This document shows positions 27,103 to 36,876 of a stretch of DNA of 64,000 nt, one piece after another. Origin of the DNA: Proteiniphilum sp. (GTDB taxonomy: Bacteria > Bacteroidota > Bacteroidia > Bacteroidales > Dysgonomonadaceae); NCBI GenBank assembly GCA_018433945.1, contig JAHDQF010000037.1, forward strand, positions 1 to 64,000, written 5' to 3'. The position numbers and the translations under genes were made by a program. The notes below the pieces were generated by a model. That model saw nothing but the letters and a program-made list of their open reading frames with translations, did not search any database and was not told the origin of the DNA. The stretch's first letter is position 1. Every line of letters starts with the position of its first letter.

Positions 27103-27996
27103 ATGAGGTTTGCCCTATTTGGCAGTATGTTTCCCGACAGGAGTGCCAGAGCAGAGGAACAGATTGGAGGTGTTTGTCTCTCCATTATTCGGTGCGGGGG
27201 GGAGCTGTTTCTGCTGGAGCGTTTTTTTTACACCCTGCCGGGACATCTCCAATACCGTATCGGACCCTTTTGTGAACTGGTGGAGACACTGCCCCCGGTT
27301 GACATGGTGGTGAGCGTTGGTGGTGATGGCACTTTTCTGCGGACTGCAGCAACGGTGGGCGACACCGGAATTCCTGTGCTGGGTATCAACACCGGAAGGC
27401 TCGGGTTTCTGGCGGCCATCAATTATGCCGATGTGGATGAGACCTTACAGGAGGTGATGCGAAATGATTACAAGGTAGAGGAGCGGTCACTGCTGAAGCT
27501 GACTACCGATGAGACCTTTCCTTCCGAAGATTTCAATGCTCACGCCCTCAACGAGGTTGCCATCCTGAAACAGGATACTGCCTCTATGCTCTCCATTCAT
27601 GCCTACATCAACAACGATTATCTCACCTCCTATCAGGCCGACGGACTGGTGGTCGCTACACCCTCCGGCTCCACCGCCTACTCATTGAGCATCGGTGGTT
27701 CCATCCTGTCACCCACCACACCCAGCATCATCCTCTCGGCCATTGCACCACATAACCTGACTTCGCGCTCACTGGTAGTGGAAGATAGCACCATCATTTC
27801 ATTGAAAGTGGAGAGTCGCAACCACATGTTCCTTGTGTCGGTCGACGGTCAGTCGCGTGTGCTCGATGAAACGGTGAGCATACAGGTGCGCAAGGCCGAT
27901 TACACCCTGCGGGTAGTAAAGCGTTTCGGACATACCTTCTATGAGACGCTGCGCGACAAGCTGATGTGGGGGGCGGATGTGAGAAAACAGCACTGA
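27103..27996 (+). CDS. nadK: NAD kinase
   Basis: 297 residues; phosphorylates NAD to NADP. The GGDGT motif is in MVVSVGGDGTFLRTA (near 68), then GINTGRLGFL, the conserved NE pair in HALNEVAI, and ADGLVVATPSGSTAYSLS with the catalytic/ATP-binding region. Length is normal. It starts 27 bp after the ACT-like gene, and its end lies only six bases from the convergent gamma-like gene. Confidence 0.95.
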   Translation: MRFALFGSMFPDRSARAEEQIGGVCLSIIRCGGELFLLERFFYTLPGHLQYRIGPFCELVETLPPVDMVVSVGGDGTFLRTAATVGDTGIPVLGINTGRLGFLAAINYADVDETLQEVMRNDYKVEERSLLKLTTDETFPSEDFNAHALNEVAILKQDTASMLSIHAYINNDYLTSYQADGLVVATPSGSTAYSLSIGGSILSPTTPSIILSAIAPHNLTSRSLVVEDSTIISLKVESRNHMFLVSVDGQSRVLDETVSIQVRKADYTLRVVKRFGHTFYETLRDKLMWGADVRKQH

Positions 27997-28002
27997 CCTT
28001 TT

Positions 28003-28185
28003 TCAGTTGTCTTCATCTTCTGTGCCGGTCTCCTCAAAAAAATCCTCCGCCGGTTTCTCTTCGCGGAAAGGCATCAGCCTGTCGAGTGCCAGTATCAGGA
28101 GGTAGAAAATAGCCATGAAGAGAAAGATACCCGCCATCCCTATGGCTGCGATCAGCAATGCTTTTTCAAATATAGGTGTCATCAT
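28003..28185 (-). CDS. Small OadG-like gamma subunit
   Basis: 60 residues: one membrane helix (IAAIGMAGIFLFMAIFYLLI) followed by an acidic tail (EETGTEDEDN). This is the shape of the gamma subunit of sodium-pumping decarboxylases, a short membrane anchor that helps assembly. It directly follows the second beta gene by 8 bp. A larger OadG-like protein already exists in the operon (31016), so the operon has two gamma candidates for two betas. The assignment rests on size, topology and context, as similarity in this family is low. Confidence 0.7.
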   Translation of the reverse strand: MMTPIFEKALLIAAIGMAGIFLFMAIFYLLILALDRLMPFREEKPAEDFFEETGTEDEDN

Positions 28186-28193
28186 CTGTTCAT

Positions 28194-29345
28194 TTAAGCG
28201 AAAAAGGGAACCAGCGTCAGAATGATACCACCTGCGACTACCGAACCGATCTGTCCGCCCACGTTGGCGCTGATAGCCGGCATCAGCAGGTAGTTGAAGG
28301 GATCCTCCTTTTGTCCCATCTGGTGGATCACCCGTGCCGACATCGGAAATGCGGAGATGCCGCAGGCACCGATCATCGGGTTGAACTTGTTTCCCTCCTT
28401 GCGGAAGAGGTTGAGGAATTTGGCAAAGATCACCCCGCCAAAAGTGTCAAAGACGAATGCAAATAGCCCAAGGGCGATAATGATCAATGTATCCACCCTG
28501 ATGAACCGTTCAGCTGTCATGGTGCTGGCAATGGTGATGCCCAGCAGCAGCGTCACCAGGCTCGCCAACTCGTTCTGCGCTGAGAGGGAGAGCTTATTGA
28601 GCACCCCACATTCGCGCACCAGGTTGCCGAACATCAGGAAGCCGATCAGTGAGAGAGAGGAGGGTGCAATGATGCCAGCCACTATGGTGACTACGATCGG
28701 GAATGCGATCAGCGCCTTTTTGGAGATCTGCTTGTTGTTGTTCCCTGTCATGCGGATCAGTCTCTCCTTGCGGGATGTCAGTAACCGGATCACCGGTGGC
28801 TGGATGATCGGCACCAGTGCCATATAAGAGTAGGCCGCTACCGAGATCGGGCCCAAAAGGTTGGGCGCAAAGCGGGAGGCCACTACGATGGAGGTGGGGC
28901 CGTCGGCAGCACCGATGATGCCGATGGAGGCAGCTTCACGCAGGTCATAGCCTAGCAGGGAGGCCAGCAGCATGGTGAGGAAGATGCCGAATTGTGCGGC
29001 AGCGCCGAACAGCAGCAGGGATGGATTGCGAAAGAGAGGCGAGAAGTCGATCATCGCCCCAATGGCGATAAAGATCAGCAGCGGAAAGATCTCGGTGGCG
29101 ATACCAGCCTGAAAGAAGATGTTGAGTATTCCCTCCACCGCTTCACCCGTAGCCGGGTCGATCTGTGTGAGTGCCGACGAGAGGGGGATGTTCACCAGAA
29201 TCGCACCGAACCCTATCGGTAAGAGCAGTGTTGGCTCATAGTTCCTGGCGATGGCCAGATAGATGAGGAGCAATCCTATCCCTATCATGACCAAATGTTG
29301 CCAGGTCATCCCTGCTATGGCAGGCAGCAACTGTTCTATACCCAT
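28194..29345 (-). CDS. Sodium-pumping decarboxylase beta subunit, second copy
   Basis: 383 residues with about 10 membrane segments. The intramembrane Asp is in GIIGAADGPTSIV. NPMIGACGISAFPMSAR keeps the Asn, Gly, Ser and Arg that correspond by spacing to N373, G377, S382 and R389 of Klebsiella OadB. This is the membrane part that couples decarboxylation to sodium export. It is clearly diverged from the beta subunit encoded just upstream (29372-30538), including ACG for NAG, yet all functional residues remain, so both look active. A small gamma-like gene follows. Confidence 0.92.
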   Translation of the reverse strand: MGIEQLLPAIAGMTWQHLVMIGIGLLLIYLAIARNYEPTLLLPIGFGAILVNIPLSSALTQIDPATGEAVEGILNIFFQAGIATEIFPLLIFIAIGAMIDFSPLFRNPSLLLFGAAAQFGIFLTMLLASLLGYDLREAASIGIIGAADGPTSIVVASRFAPNLLGPISVAAYSYMALVPIIQPPVIRLLTSRKERLIRMTGNNNKQISKKALIAFPIVVTIVAGIIAPSSLSLIGFLMFGNLVRECGVLNKLSLSAQNELASLVTLLLGITIASTMTAERFIRVDTLIIIALGLFAFVFDTFGGVIFAKFLNLFRKEGNKFNPMIGACGISAFPMSARVIHQMGQKEDPFNYLLMPAISANVGGQIGSVVAGGIILTLVPFFA

Positions 29346-29371
29346 GGTAAGAGTCTGTTAAACGTGTTCAA

Positions 29372-30538
29372 CTAATACAGGAAACCGAGCAGAATACCGG
29401 CAGCTACCGCTGATCCGATGACACCGGCCACATTGGGACCCATGGCATGCATCAGCAGGTAGTTGGAAGGATCATATTCCAGTCCGAGGGACTGTGATAT
29501 GCGGGCAGCATCGGGAACGGCAGAAACGCCAGCGTTACCGATCAGCGGGTTGAGCTTCTTCTCCCTGGAGAGGAAGAGATTCAGGAACTTCACAAAAAGC
29601 AATCCCGTACAGGTGCCAATCACAAAGGAGAGCGCACCGATGGCGAACACTTTCAAGGACTCAACTCGCAAGAAAGTGGTGGCTTGCGTGGAGGCGCCCA
29701 CAGTGAAGCCCAGCAGGATGGTGACGGTGTCGATCAGCGGGCCGCGGGCGGTCTCTGCCAGTCGGCGGGTGACACCCGACTCTTTCAGCAGGTTGCCGAA
29801 GAAAAGCATCCCCAGCAGGGGCAGTCCCGATGGCACCAGAAATGCGGTCAGCAACAGACCCATGATCGGGAAAAGGATTTTCTCGGTCTGTGACACCACG
29901 CGGGGGTTTTTCATCCGGATCAACCGCTCTTTCCTGGTGGTGAACAGCCGCATGAAAGGAGGTTGGATCACGGGTACCAGTGCCATGTAGGAGTAGGCTG
30001 AGATCGCCACCGCCCCCAGCAGGTGGGGTGCCAGCTTGGAGGAGGTAAAGATGGCTGTAGGTCCATCTGCACCACCAATGATGCCGATGGCTCCCGCTTC
30101 ATTGGGTGCAAATCCCATTTGCAGGGCGATGATATAAGCACCGAAGATGCCAAACTGTGCCGCTGCGCCGATCAGGATCAGCTTGGGGTTGGCAATCAGC
30201 GCCGAGAAATCGGTCATGGCACCAATACCCAGAAAGATCAGCGGTGGGTACCATCCCTGCACCACGCCCTGGTAGAGGATGTTGAGCACCGATCCCTCCT
30301 CGTAGATACCTATCTTCAGGTTGGCCGCCTCATTGAACGGTATGTTCCCGACCAGGATGCCGAAACCGATGGGAATCAACAACAGCGGTTCATACTCCTT
30401 GGTGATGGTAAGGTAAATAAATACCAGCCCGATCAGGATCATGATGAGATGCTCCGGTTCTGCATTGTAGAAACCGGTGTAGCTCCAGAAAGTACGCAGG
30501 TTGTCTGATAAGGATAATAATGTATTCATCGTTTGCAT
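29372..30538 (-). CDS. Sodium-pumping decarboxylase beta subunit, first copy
   Basis: 388 residues, about 10 membrane helices. GIIGGADGPTAIF holds the essential Asp; NPLIGNAGVSAVPDAAR has the Asn/Gly/Ser/Arg set; HAMGPNVAGVIGSAVAAG is the conserved end. It is closest to the usual OadB/MmdB pattern and is probably the standard partner of the carboxyltransferase and biotin carrier in this operon. It starts 6 bp after the carrier gene. See the second copy at 28194. Confidence 0.93.
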   Translation of the reverse strand: MQTMNTLLSLSDNLRTFWSYTGFYNAEPEHLIMILIGLVFIYLTITKEYEPLLLIPIGFGILVGNIPFNEAANLKIGIYEEGSVLNILYQGVVQGWYPPLIFLGIGAMTDFSALIANPKLILIGAAAQFGIFGAYIIALQMGFAPNEAGAIGIIGGADGPTAIFTSSKLAPHLLGAVAISAYSYMALVPVIQPPFMRLFTTRKERLIRMKNPRVVSQTEKILFPIMGLLLTAFLVPSGLPLLGMLFFGNLLKESGVTRRLAETARGPLIDTVTILLGFTVGASTQATTFLRVESLKVFAIGALSFVIGTCTGLLFVKFLNLFLSREKKLNPLIGNAGVSAVPDAARISQSLGLEYDPSNYLLMHAMGPNVAGVIGSAVAAGILLGFLY

Positions 30539-30544
30539 CAGGTT

Positions 30545-30985
30545 TTATTCGATTACTACCAGATCTGCGCCTTCAAGCACTGAATCACCTTTTTGCACAA
30601 GAATTTCGGTAATCTTCCCATTTTTGTTGGCCAGGATGTTGTTCTCCATCTTCATCGCCTCCAGAATCATCAGGGTCTGTCCTTTCTTCACTGAATCGCC
30701 CACCTTGCAGCGGATATCCAGGATCACACCCGGTAAGGGTGATTGTATGGAGCTCTTCCCTTCGGTTCCACTCGGCCGGGTGACCAGTGGTGTAGAGGAA
30801 CGTTGTGGTGTGGGGGTGTTGACAGCACTAGGGCGTTGTACTCCTGTCAGCGCTTTTTTCTTTTTCTGTGCCACCTCCACGGTGTAGGGGGTGCCATTTA
30901 CCTCCAGTTCTACGATCTCACCGTCCGATTTATTGACCACCACTCTATAGGGGGTACCGTTGATTTTATAGTTGAATTCTTTCAT
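30545..30985 (-). CDS. Biotin carrier subunit of the decarboxylase
   Basis: 146 residues. The C-terminal biotinyl domain has EAMKMENN with the biotinylated Lys at 112, preceded by SPLPGVILDIRCKVGD. The middle is a Pro/Thr/Ser-rich linker (PTPQRSSTPLV) and the N terminus a small beta domain. It carries CO2 between the carboxyltransferase and the beta subunit. Its place between the OadG-like gene and beta is the normal order. Confidence 0.93.
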   Translation of the reverse strand: MKEFNYKINGTPYRVVVNKSDGEIVELEVNGTPYTVEVAQKKKKALTGVQRPSAVNTPTPQRSSTPLVTRPSGTEGKSSIQSPLPGVILDIRCKVGDSVKKGQTLMILEAMKMENNILANKNGKITEILVQKGDSVLEGADLVVIE

Positions 30986-31015
30986 AGGAATGATCTGTTT
31001 TCTTTTTGTTACTGA

Positions 31016-31924
31016 TTATCTGGGTAATTCCCGCAACGATTGCCGCTTGGTGTTCCAGGGAGAGAAGTTGCGTTTCACTTGCTGAATGGTGAGGATGGTC
31101 GACTCAATGTCGTGCTGATCCTCTTTCAGCTCATAGATGGCTGCCGAGATGGCTGCCAACACTTCTCCCGAGAGATGAGAGTGACTGCGTACTGCCGAGA
31201 GCGTACCGCTCTTGGCTACCTGGCGCTGCGACATACGCTTGGCAATGTTGCCGGAGAGCTTGAAGAAGAAGTATAGGACTATCAGCCCCAGGAAGACTAC
31301 CAACATCGAGGTGATGGTCAAAAGTCCACCATCAGCATCATTTTCTTCCAGATACTTCACCTTGAGGTTCTCCTCCAGGATGGCATTGTTGCTGCTGGGT
31401 GTAACCCGATCCAGTATCTGAGCGGTGTTGTTTCCCTCCTCATCATACTTGAGCCCATCCTTCTCATAACCGAAAGTCTGGTCTGCCTGCATTCCGGCAG
31501 GGATGACGATTTCATCGAGCAGTGTCTTGCCGTCGTTGTCATAAAGCCCGATCCAGTTCTCTTTTGTGGAATCCAGTGTGAAATTGAGATGAAAGGTCCC
31601 TTTCAGAGGCATCTCATCGGCAAAGAAAAGGATATGCTGATGCGGTTTGACGTTGGTGAGGGCATCACCGCGTGGGATTGCATATTTTTTTGGATGATCA
31701 GGGTCGTTGGTCAGATAACGGCCACCGATATCCATTGTCCTTGCAGTATTGTTGTAGATCTCGATCCAGGGATGGCGCTGACCGTAACTGTCCATGTAAC
31801 TATTCTCGTTGACCACCATCACCTCGTTGATCACCCATTCCGGGTTCTCAGGGGTGGTAGAGCAGCCGCTGAGCATCGCCACCATTGCAAAAAGATACAC
31901 CATTAGTTGTTTGATAACTCTCAT
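31016..31924 (-). CDS. OadG-family lipoprotein with lamin-tail domain
   Basis: 302 residues. A lipoprotein signal ends at LSGC (Cys21). Residues about 30-170 are a lamin-tail-like beta domain (INEVMVVNENSYMDSYG, WIEIYNNT). A membrane helix (ITSMLVVFLGLIVLYFFF) near 205-222 and a cytoplasmic helical tail follow, the OadG-like part. Such chimeric gamma subunits are usual in Bacteroidales decarboxylase operons. Its role is probably assembly or anchoring of the complex. Confidence 0.82.
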   Translation of the reverse strand: MRVIKQLMVYLFAMVAMLSGCSTTPENPEWVINEVMVVNENSYMDSYGQRHPWIEIYNNTARTMDIGGRYLTNDPDHPKKYAIPRGDALTNVKPHQHILFFADEMPLKGTFHLNFTLDSTKENWIGLYDNDGKTLLDEIVIPAGMQADQTFGYEKDGLKYDEEGNNTAQILDRVTPSSNNAILEENLKVKYLEENDADGGLLTITSMLVVFLGLIVLYFFFKLSGNIAKRMSQRQVAKSGTLSAVRSHSHLSGEVLAAISAAIYELKEDQHDIESTILTIQQVKRNFSPWNTKRQSLRELPR

Positions 31925-31936
31925 ACCAGGCTGCTT

Positions 31937-33499
31937 TTAAAGTGGTAAATTGTCGTGCTTCTTGGGTGGGTTCAGCAGTTTCTTTGTTTGCAGCTGCTGA
32001 AGGGCACGGATCACCCGGAAGCGGGTATTACGCGGTTCGATCACATCGTCGATGTATCCGTAACGTGCTGCCACATAGGGGTTGGTGAAGAGGTCGTTAT
32101 ACTCTTTCTTTTTATCTGCCACCAGTTCAGCCAGTTTCTCCGGATCTTTCTCCGCGCTGATCTCTTTGCTGTAGAGCACTTCCACCGCTCCCTCGGCTCC
32201 CATCACCGCGATTTCGGCGGTTGGCCATGCGTAGTTGATGTCTCCTCGCAGCTGTTTGCAGCTCATCACGATATGGGCACCTCCGTAGGACTTGCGCAGT
32301 GTAACGGTTACCTTGGGTACCGTGGCCTCACCATAAGCGTAGAGCAGTTTGGCACCGTGGGTGATCACCCCGCCATACTCCTGTCCTGTTCCGGGCAGGA
32401 AGCCGGGCACATCTACCAGCGTCAAAAGGGGTATATTGAAAGCATCGCAGAAGCGCACAAAACGGGCCGCCTTGCGGGAGGCGTTGATATCGAGCACGCC
32501 AGCCAGGAACTTGGGCTGGTTGGCTACGATCCCCACTGACTGACCGTTCATACGGGCGAAACCGACGATGATGTTCTTGGCATAGTCGGCATGCACTTCG
32601 AGAAACTCCCCATTGTCGATCACCGCACCAATCACCTCATACATGTCGTAAGGTTTGTTGGGACTGTCCGGGATGATATCGTTCAATCCGTCCTCAAGAC
32701 GGTCAATGGGGTCGTCGTTGGGGTAGAGGGGCGGCTCTTCAAGGTTGTTCTGGGGGATGTAGCTGAGTAGCTTGCGGATCAGCTTCATGCCATCCTCTTC
32801 TGTCTGTACCTGGAATTGGGATACACCTGATTTCGAGGAGTGTATAGAGGCACCGCCCAGCTGCTCCTGTGTCACATCTTCACCGGTGACGGTTTTAACC
32901 ACCTTGGGGCCGGTAAGGAACATGTAGGAGGTACCCTGTGACATGATGATGAAGTCGGTGAGTGCCGGTGAGTAGACCGCACCGCCGGCGCAGGGGCCGA
33001 AGATACCGGAGATCTGGGGAATCACACCCGATGCCAGGATGTTGCGCTGGAAGATCTCGGCGTAGCCGGCCAGGGCATTGACACCCTCCTGGATGCGGGC
33101 ACCGCCGGAGTCGTTGATGCCGATCAGCGGGGCTCCCATCTTCATGGCCTGGTCCATCACCTTGCAGATCTTCTGTGCCTGCATCTCGGAGAGGGATCCG
33201 CCGGAAACGGTGAAATCCTGTGCGAAGATGTAGACCAAACGTCCTTCGATGGTGCCGTAACCGGTCACAACGCCGTCACCCAGGAACCTGGTTTTTTCCA
33301 TGCCGAAGTTATAGCAGCGATGTTCCACGAACATGTCGAACTCTTCGAAGCTGCCCTCGTCAAGCAGCATGGCAATGCGTTCGCGTGCCGTATATTTGCC
33401 TTTCAGGTGTTGTGATTCGATTCTCTTTTCACCCCCTCCTAAGCGTGCTTTTTCGCGTAGTTGGATAAGCTCTTTTACTTTCTCAAGTTGATTGCTCAT
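31937..33499 (-). CDS. mmdA: Methylmalonyl-CoA decarboxylase / acyl-CoA carboxylase carboxyltransferase
   Basis: 520 residues, the normal size. It moves the carboxyl group of methylmalonyl-CoA to biotin. Family blocks: [20 protein letters not shown] near the N terminus, [32 protein letters not shown] (oxyanion GG) and, in the second half, [15 protein letters not shown] and RKSYGGAH. With the epimerase upstream and beta subunits downstream it forms the last steps of succinate-to-propionate fermentation, coupled to sodium export. A propionyl-CoA carboxylase role cannot be excluded from this subunit alone. Confidence 0.93.
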   Translation of the reverse strand: MSNQLEKVKELIQLREKARLGGGEKRIESQHLKGKYTARERIAMLLDEGSFEEFDMFVEHRCYNFGMEKTRFLGDGVVTGYGTIEGRLVYIFAQDFTVSGGSLSEMQAQKICKVMDQAMKMGAPLIGINDSGGARIQEGVNALAGYAEIFQRNILASGVIPQISGIFGPCAGGAVYSPALTDFIIMSQGTSYMFLTGPKVVKTVTGEDVTQEQLGGASIHSSKSGVSQFQVQTEEDGMKLIRKLLSYIPQNNLEEPPLYPNDDPIDRLEDGLNDIIPDSPNKPYDMYEVIGAVIDNGEFLEVHADYAKNIIVGFARMNGQSVGIVANQPKFLAGVLDINASRKAARFVRFCDAFNIPLLTLVDVPGFLPGTGQEYGGVITHGAKLLYAYGEATVPKVTVTLRKSYGGAHIVMSCKQLRGDINYAWPTAEIAVMGAEGAVEVLYSKEISAEKDPEKLAELVADKKKEYNDLFTNPYVAARYGYIDDVIEPRNTRFRVIRALQQLQTKKLLNPPKKHDNLPL

Positions 33500-33563
33500 A
33501 TGAATGTAGTTATATAATGTGAATTTGGATGTTGCGGTTGTTGGCCTGATGTTGGGAAAAGGG

Positions 33564-33971
33564 TTACTCAGGATGTTCGCACAGCTCTGTCAGCACACTG
33601 CCGGTCGATTTGGGGTGTAGGAAAGCGATGTTCAGTCCTTCGGCACCGCCGCGCGGCTCCTGGTCGATCAGGCGTACCCCCTTTTGTTCCATCTCCTTGA
33701 GGGCTTCGTTGAGATTCCTGGTGGCGTAGGCGATGTGGTGAATTCCTTCGCCTCTTTTTTCAATGAACCTGGCAATGGTGCTCTCCTCGCTGGTAGGCTC
33801 CAGCAGTTCTATCTTGGTCTGGCCGACCATGAAAAAGGCGGTTTTCACCTTCTGATCTTCCACATTTTCAATGTTGTAACATTTCAAGCCCAGGATCCCT
33901 TCGTAATATGGAAGCTGCTCTTCGATGCTCTTCACCGCGATGCCGATGTGTTCAATATGTGTTATTTCCAT
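33564..33971 (-). CDS. mce: Methylmalonyl-CoA epimerase
   Basis: 135 residues of the vicinal-oxygen-chelate fold. The N terminus [13 protein letters not shown] gives the first metal His; [12 protein letters not shown] the second; [17 protein letters not shown] the final Glu. It interconverts (R)- and (S)-methylmalonyl-CoA between mutase and decarboxylase. First gene of the decarboxylase operon, 64 bp before mmdA, with a -7 element at 34018-34011. Confidence 0.95.
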   Translation of the reverse strand: MEITHIEHIGIAVKSIEEQLPYYEGILGLKCYNIENVEDQKVKTAFFMVGQTKIELLEPTSEESTIARFIEKRGEGIHHIAYATRNLNEALKEMEQKGVRLIDQEPRGGAEGLNIAFLHPKSTGSVLTELCEHPE

Positions 33972-34010
33972 TATTATATATAAATAATTGATTAATTTGT
34001 CTATAAACTA

Positions 34011-34018
34011 CAAAAGTA
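34011..34018 (-). promoter_or_regulatory. mce-mmd operon -7 element
   Basis: TACTTTTG on the minus strand about 40 bp before the mce start. No good -33 TTTG at 19-21 bp. Confidence 0.5.
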
Positions 34019-34086
34019 CCGCTTTCAATCCGGAAAATATGTTAAACAAGAATAATTATTCACCATTGACCCGACAGTCTGTTTTG

Positions 34087-35070
34087 TCAGATTGATGAGA
34101 TCCGTAGCACCTCAAGCAGTTCTTCGCTGATCTCCCGTTCCTTGCGGATGGCCCGCTTAAAGGGTACATAATCGATCTCGTTTTCACGAATCCCAATCAT
34201 CACATTCCGTTGATTTTCCAACAGTGCCTGAATGGCTGCAATCCCCATGCGGCTGGCCAGGATACGATCCTGTGCCGTGGGTGAGCCGCCCCGTTGGAGA
34301 TGACCGAGAATGGAAACACGCACATCATATTGCGGATACTCTGTCTTCACACGTTCGGCCAGTTTAATGGCTCCTCCGGTCACTTCACTCTCGGTGACAA
34401 GCACCATGCTGCTGTTCTTCGACTTACGAAATCCCTGCTCAATGAGCTCGGCCAACTGGTCTTTCTCAATGCTTATCTCGGGGATGATAGCAGCTTCTGC
34501 TCCCGAAGCGATGGCGCTGTTCAGTGCCAGGTAACCGCAGTTACGTCCCATCACTTCCACAAAAAACAGCCGTTCGTGGGATGTGGCCGTGTCGCGTATT
34601 TTGTCCATCGATTGCATGATGGTGTTCAGGGCTGTATCGTAGCCAATGGTGGTATCGGTGCCGTTAAGGTCGTTGTCGATGGTTCCGGGAAGCCCTACCA
34701 CAGGGATGTTATATTCGTTGGCAAATATGCCTGCACCTGTGAGTGAACCGTCGCCCCCAATCACGATCAGTGCTTCTATCCCATGTTTCTGCATGTTTTC
34801 GTAAGCGAGCCTGCGCCCTTCCACTGTCTTGAACTCCTCCGAACGGGCTGTCTTCAAGATGGTACCTCCCCGTTGAATGATATTGCTGACACTATTGGTT
34901 TTGAATTCTGCAATTTCGTCTGTAATCAGACCTTTGTATCCCCTGTTGATGCCGTAGACACGCATGCCGTTCGAGATCCCTGCACGTGTCACTGCACGAA
35001 TGGCGGCATTCATGCCCGGGGCGTCACCTCCTGAAGTGAGTACTCCTACGCTTTTGATGTTCGATTCCAT
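34087..35070 (-). CDS. pfkA: ATP-dependent 6-phosphofructokinase
   Basis: 327 residues. [11 protein letters not shown] (ATP loop), [12 protein letters not shown] and [14 protein letters not shown] with the catalytic Asp identify the family. GGDGS in place of GGDGT is common in the ATP-using PfkA group. Glycolysis, cytoplasmic. It has its own strong promoter (35136-35167), whose -33 element sits in the T-run of the ispH terminator. Confidence 0.95.
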   Translation of the reverse strand: MESNIKSVGVLTSGGDAPGMNAAIRAVTRAGISNGMRVYGINRGYKGLITDEIAEFKTNSVSNIIQRGGTILKTARSEEFKTVEGRRLAYENMQKHGIEALIVIGGDGSLTGAGIFANEYNIPVVGLPGTIDNDLNGTDTTIGYDTALNTIMQSMDKIRDTATSHERLFFVEVMGRNCGYLALNSAIASGAEAAIIPEISIEKDQLAELIEQGFRKSKNSSMVLVTESEVTGGAIKLAERVKTEYPQYDVRVSILGHLQRGGSPTAQDRILASRMGIAAIQALLENQRNVMIGIRENEIDYVPFKRAIRKEREISEELLEVLRISSI

Positions 35071-35135
35071 AGTGATTGTTATCTGTTAGTAAGATTGCAG
35101 GTTACCTGCTTGATAACCCTCCAATCAATAAGCCG

Positions 35136-35167
35136 CAAAGATACATTATTTTTAGCGATGGCACAAA
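35136..35167 (-). promoter_or_regulatory. pfkA promoter
   Basis: TTTG (35167-35164), exact 20-bp spacer, TATCTTTG (35143-35136): a perfect match. The TTTG is the end of the ispH terminator T-run. Confidence 0.8.
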
Positions 35168-35194
35168 AAAAGCTGCTTCAAAAAGCAGCTTTTT
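35167..35194 (-). terminator. ispH terminator overlapping its stop codon
   Basis: A 12-bp inverted repeat, aaaaagctgctt/aagcagcttttt with a 4-nt loop, followed on the minus strand by more Ts. The ispH stop (35180-35178) lies inside it, so the last codons (EKAAF) form the stem. Confidence 0.8.
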
Positions 35195-36071
35195 CCGGTT
35201 GTGCATGAGGGATCATCTTCGTGAGTGTATCCGCCACTGCCTCCATCTGCCATTGGGGGGTAGAGGTGGCACCACAGATACCGATGCTGATGCCGTCACG
35301 GAGCCACGCCGGATTTACTTCTTCGGGGCTGTGAATCAGGTATGCGTTGGGGTTCCTGCTCACGCATTCGTTGAAGAGCGCTTTGCCGTTGGAGCTCTTT
35401 TCACCGGCAATAAAAATGATCAGATCATGGCTTGCCGCAAACTCCCGGATAAGGGGTACCCGGTTGGATACCTGCCTGCAGATGGAATCGTTGAATAAGA
35501 AAGTTGCTCCCTCCTCCATTCGGGCTTTGATCAATTCACCGATCTCGTAAAAGCCATCCAACGGCTTGGTGGTTTGCGAGAAAAGGCTGATGTCGCGTGA
35601 GAAGTCAAGCTTGTCGATCTCCTCTTTGCTTTCGATGATGATGGCCGACTCGCGGGTTTGTCCCATCAACCCCTTTACCTCGGCATGTCCTCTCTTGCCG
35701 TAGATCACGATCTGGATTCCCTTGTCTGCTCCCTGTTCGTATTTCTTACGGATCTTTTTCTGGAGTCCCAGTACTACCGGGCAGGAGGCATCAATCAGTT
35801 CGATGTTGTTCTGACGCGCTATCTCATAGGTGCTGGGCGGTTCGCCGTGTGCACGAAGCAGCACCTTCACATTTTTCAGCTCTTTCAGCTGTTCATGGTT
35901 GATGGTGATCATTCCCATCTTTTCCAGCCGCTTCACTTCTATGCTGTTGTGGACGAGGTCACCCAGGCAGTAGAGGGTTCCATCTTTTTTCAGTTCATCC
36001 TCAGCACGGGTGATCGCTTTGGCTACGCCAAAGCAACAACCTGACTGCCGATCTATCTCAATTTTGTTCAT
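35178..36071 (-). CDS. ispH: 4-hydroxy-3-methylbut-2-enyl diphosphate reductase
   Basis: 297 residues; last step of the MEP isoprenoid pathway. The three iron-sulphur cysteines are in SGCCFGV (near 12), DASCPVV (near 95) and NDSICRQVSNR (near 195); RAHGEPP and GATSTPQWQME are also typical. The frame runs to 36161, but MNKIEIDRQSG at 36071 is the family start. This start overlaps the last 14 bases of cmk, so the two are translationally coupled. Confidence 0.94.
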   Translation of the reverse strand: MNKIEIDRQSGCCFGVAKAITRAEDELKKDGTLYCLGDLVHNSIEVKRLEKMGMITINHEQLKELKNVKVLLRAHGEPPSTYEIARQNNIELIDASCPVVLGLQKKIRKKYEQGADKGIQIVIYGKRGHAEVKGLMGQTRESAIIIESKEEIDKLDFSRDISLFSQTTKPLDGFYEIGELIKARMEEGATFLFNDSICRQVSNRVPLIREFAASHDLIIFIAGEKSSNGKALFNECVSRNPNAYLIHSPEEVNPAWLRDGISIGICGATSTPQWQMEAVADTLTKMIPHAQPEKAAF

Positions 36072-36762
36072 TGTTTGCTGTGATTTTGTAATACCTATCA
36101 AGTGCCCACTGCAGCTGTTCATCGATGCCGATGTGCGAATTGTCCAGTTCGAAGGCATCATCGGCCTTTCTCAATGGGCTTTCTGCACGCGTGGTGTCGC
36201 GCAGGTCACGCTCTTTCACGTTCGCCAGTACCTCCTCAAAGAGCGGCTCCTCACCTCTGGCTTTCATCTCATCAAAACGGCGCCGGGCACGTACCTCGGG
36301 TGAGGCGGTGAGAAACAGTTTCAACTCTGCATCGGGAAAGACCACCGTGCCGATGTCGCGACCATCCATGACCACTCCTTTTTCTTTGCCCAGATGCTGC
36401 TGCTGGCGTACCAGCTCGCGCCGCACGAAGGGGAGGGCGCTGATGCGGCTGGCACCATTGGCTGCCTCAAGGGTGCGGATCTCCCGCTCTACGTTCTCAC
36501 CGTTGAGATAGGTTTCCTGTTCCCCGCGGGCATTGGTTTTGAAGGTGATAACCATGTCAGAGATATGCTTCTGCAACTGCTCTTCGTTGATCGCTTCCGG
36601 GGTGAGCCATCCATTGCGGAGGGCATAGAGCGCTACGGCACGGTACATGGCGCCGCTGTCGATATAGGTGTATCCCAGTTCCTTCGCCAGCCCTTTGGCG
36701 ATGGTGCTCTTGCCACACGAGGAGAAGCCGTCGACGGCGATGTTGATTTTTTTCTGCTGCAT
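36058..36762 (-). CDS. cmk: Cytidylate kinase
   Basis: 234 residues. The P-loop is AVDGFSSCGKSTIAKGLA; YIDSGAMYRA, VVMDGRDIGTVVFPDA and RARRRFDEM are standard CMP kinase blocks. Phosphorylates CMP and dCMP. First gene of a pair with ispH; a -7 element TATCTTTG lies at 36802-36795. Confidence 0.95.
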   Translation of the reverse strand: MQQKKINIAVDGFSSCGKSTIAKGLAKELGYTYIDSGAMYRAVALYALRNGWLTPEAINEEQLQKHISDMVITFKTNARGEQETYLNGENVEREIRTLEAANGASRISALPFVRRELVRQQQHLGKEKGVVMDGRDIGTVVFPDAELKLFLTASPEVRARRRFDEMKARGEEPLFEEVLANVKERDLRDTTRAESPLRKADDAFELDNSHIGIDEQLQWALDRYYKITANNEQN

Positions 36763-36794
36763 TGTATGACTCCGTTACCTGCATAAACACGGCA

Positions 36795-36802
36795 CAAAGA
36801 TA
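36795..36802 (-). promoter_or_regulatory. cmk-ispH -7 element
   Basis: TATCTTTG on the minus strand, 33 bp before cmk; no clear -33 element. Confidence 0.5.
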
Positions 36803-36876
36803 GATTGTTTTTTGCTGAAGTTCATTTAACAGATGGCAACAGCTGGCAGTGGGTTCATGAAAGAAGTGAAAGCTGA

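Noticed and set aside
27990..28015. Terminator between convergent nadK and the gamma-like gene
   Set aside because: Only a 5-bp actga/tcagt stem with a short T-run; too weak to call.
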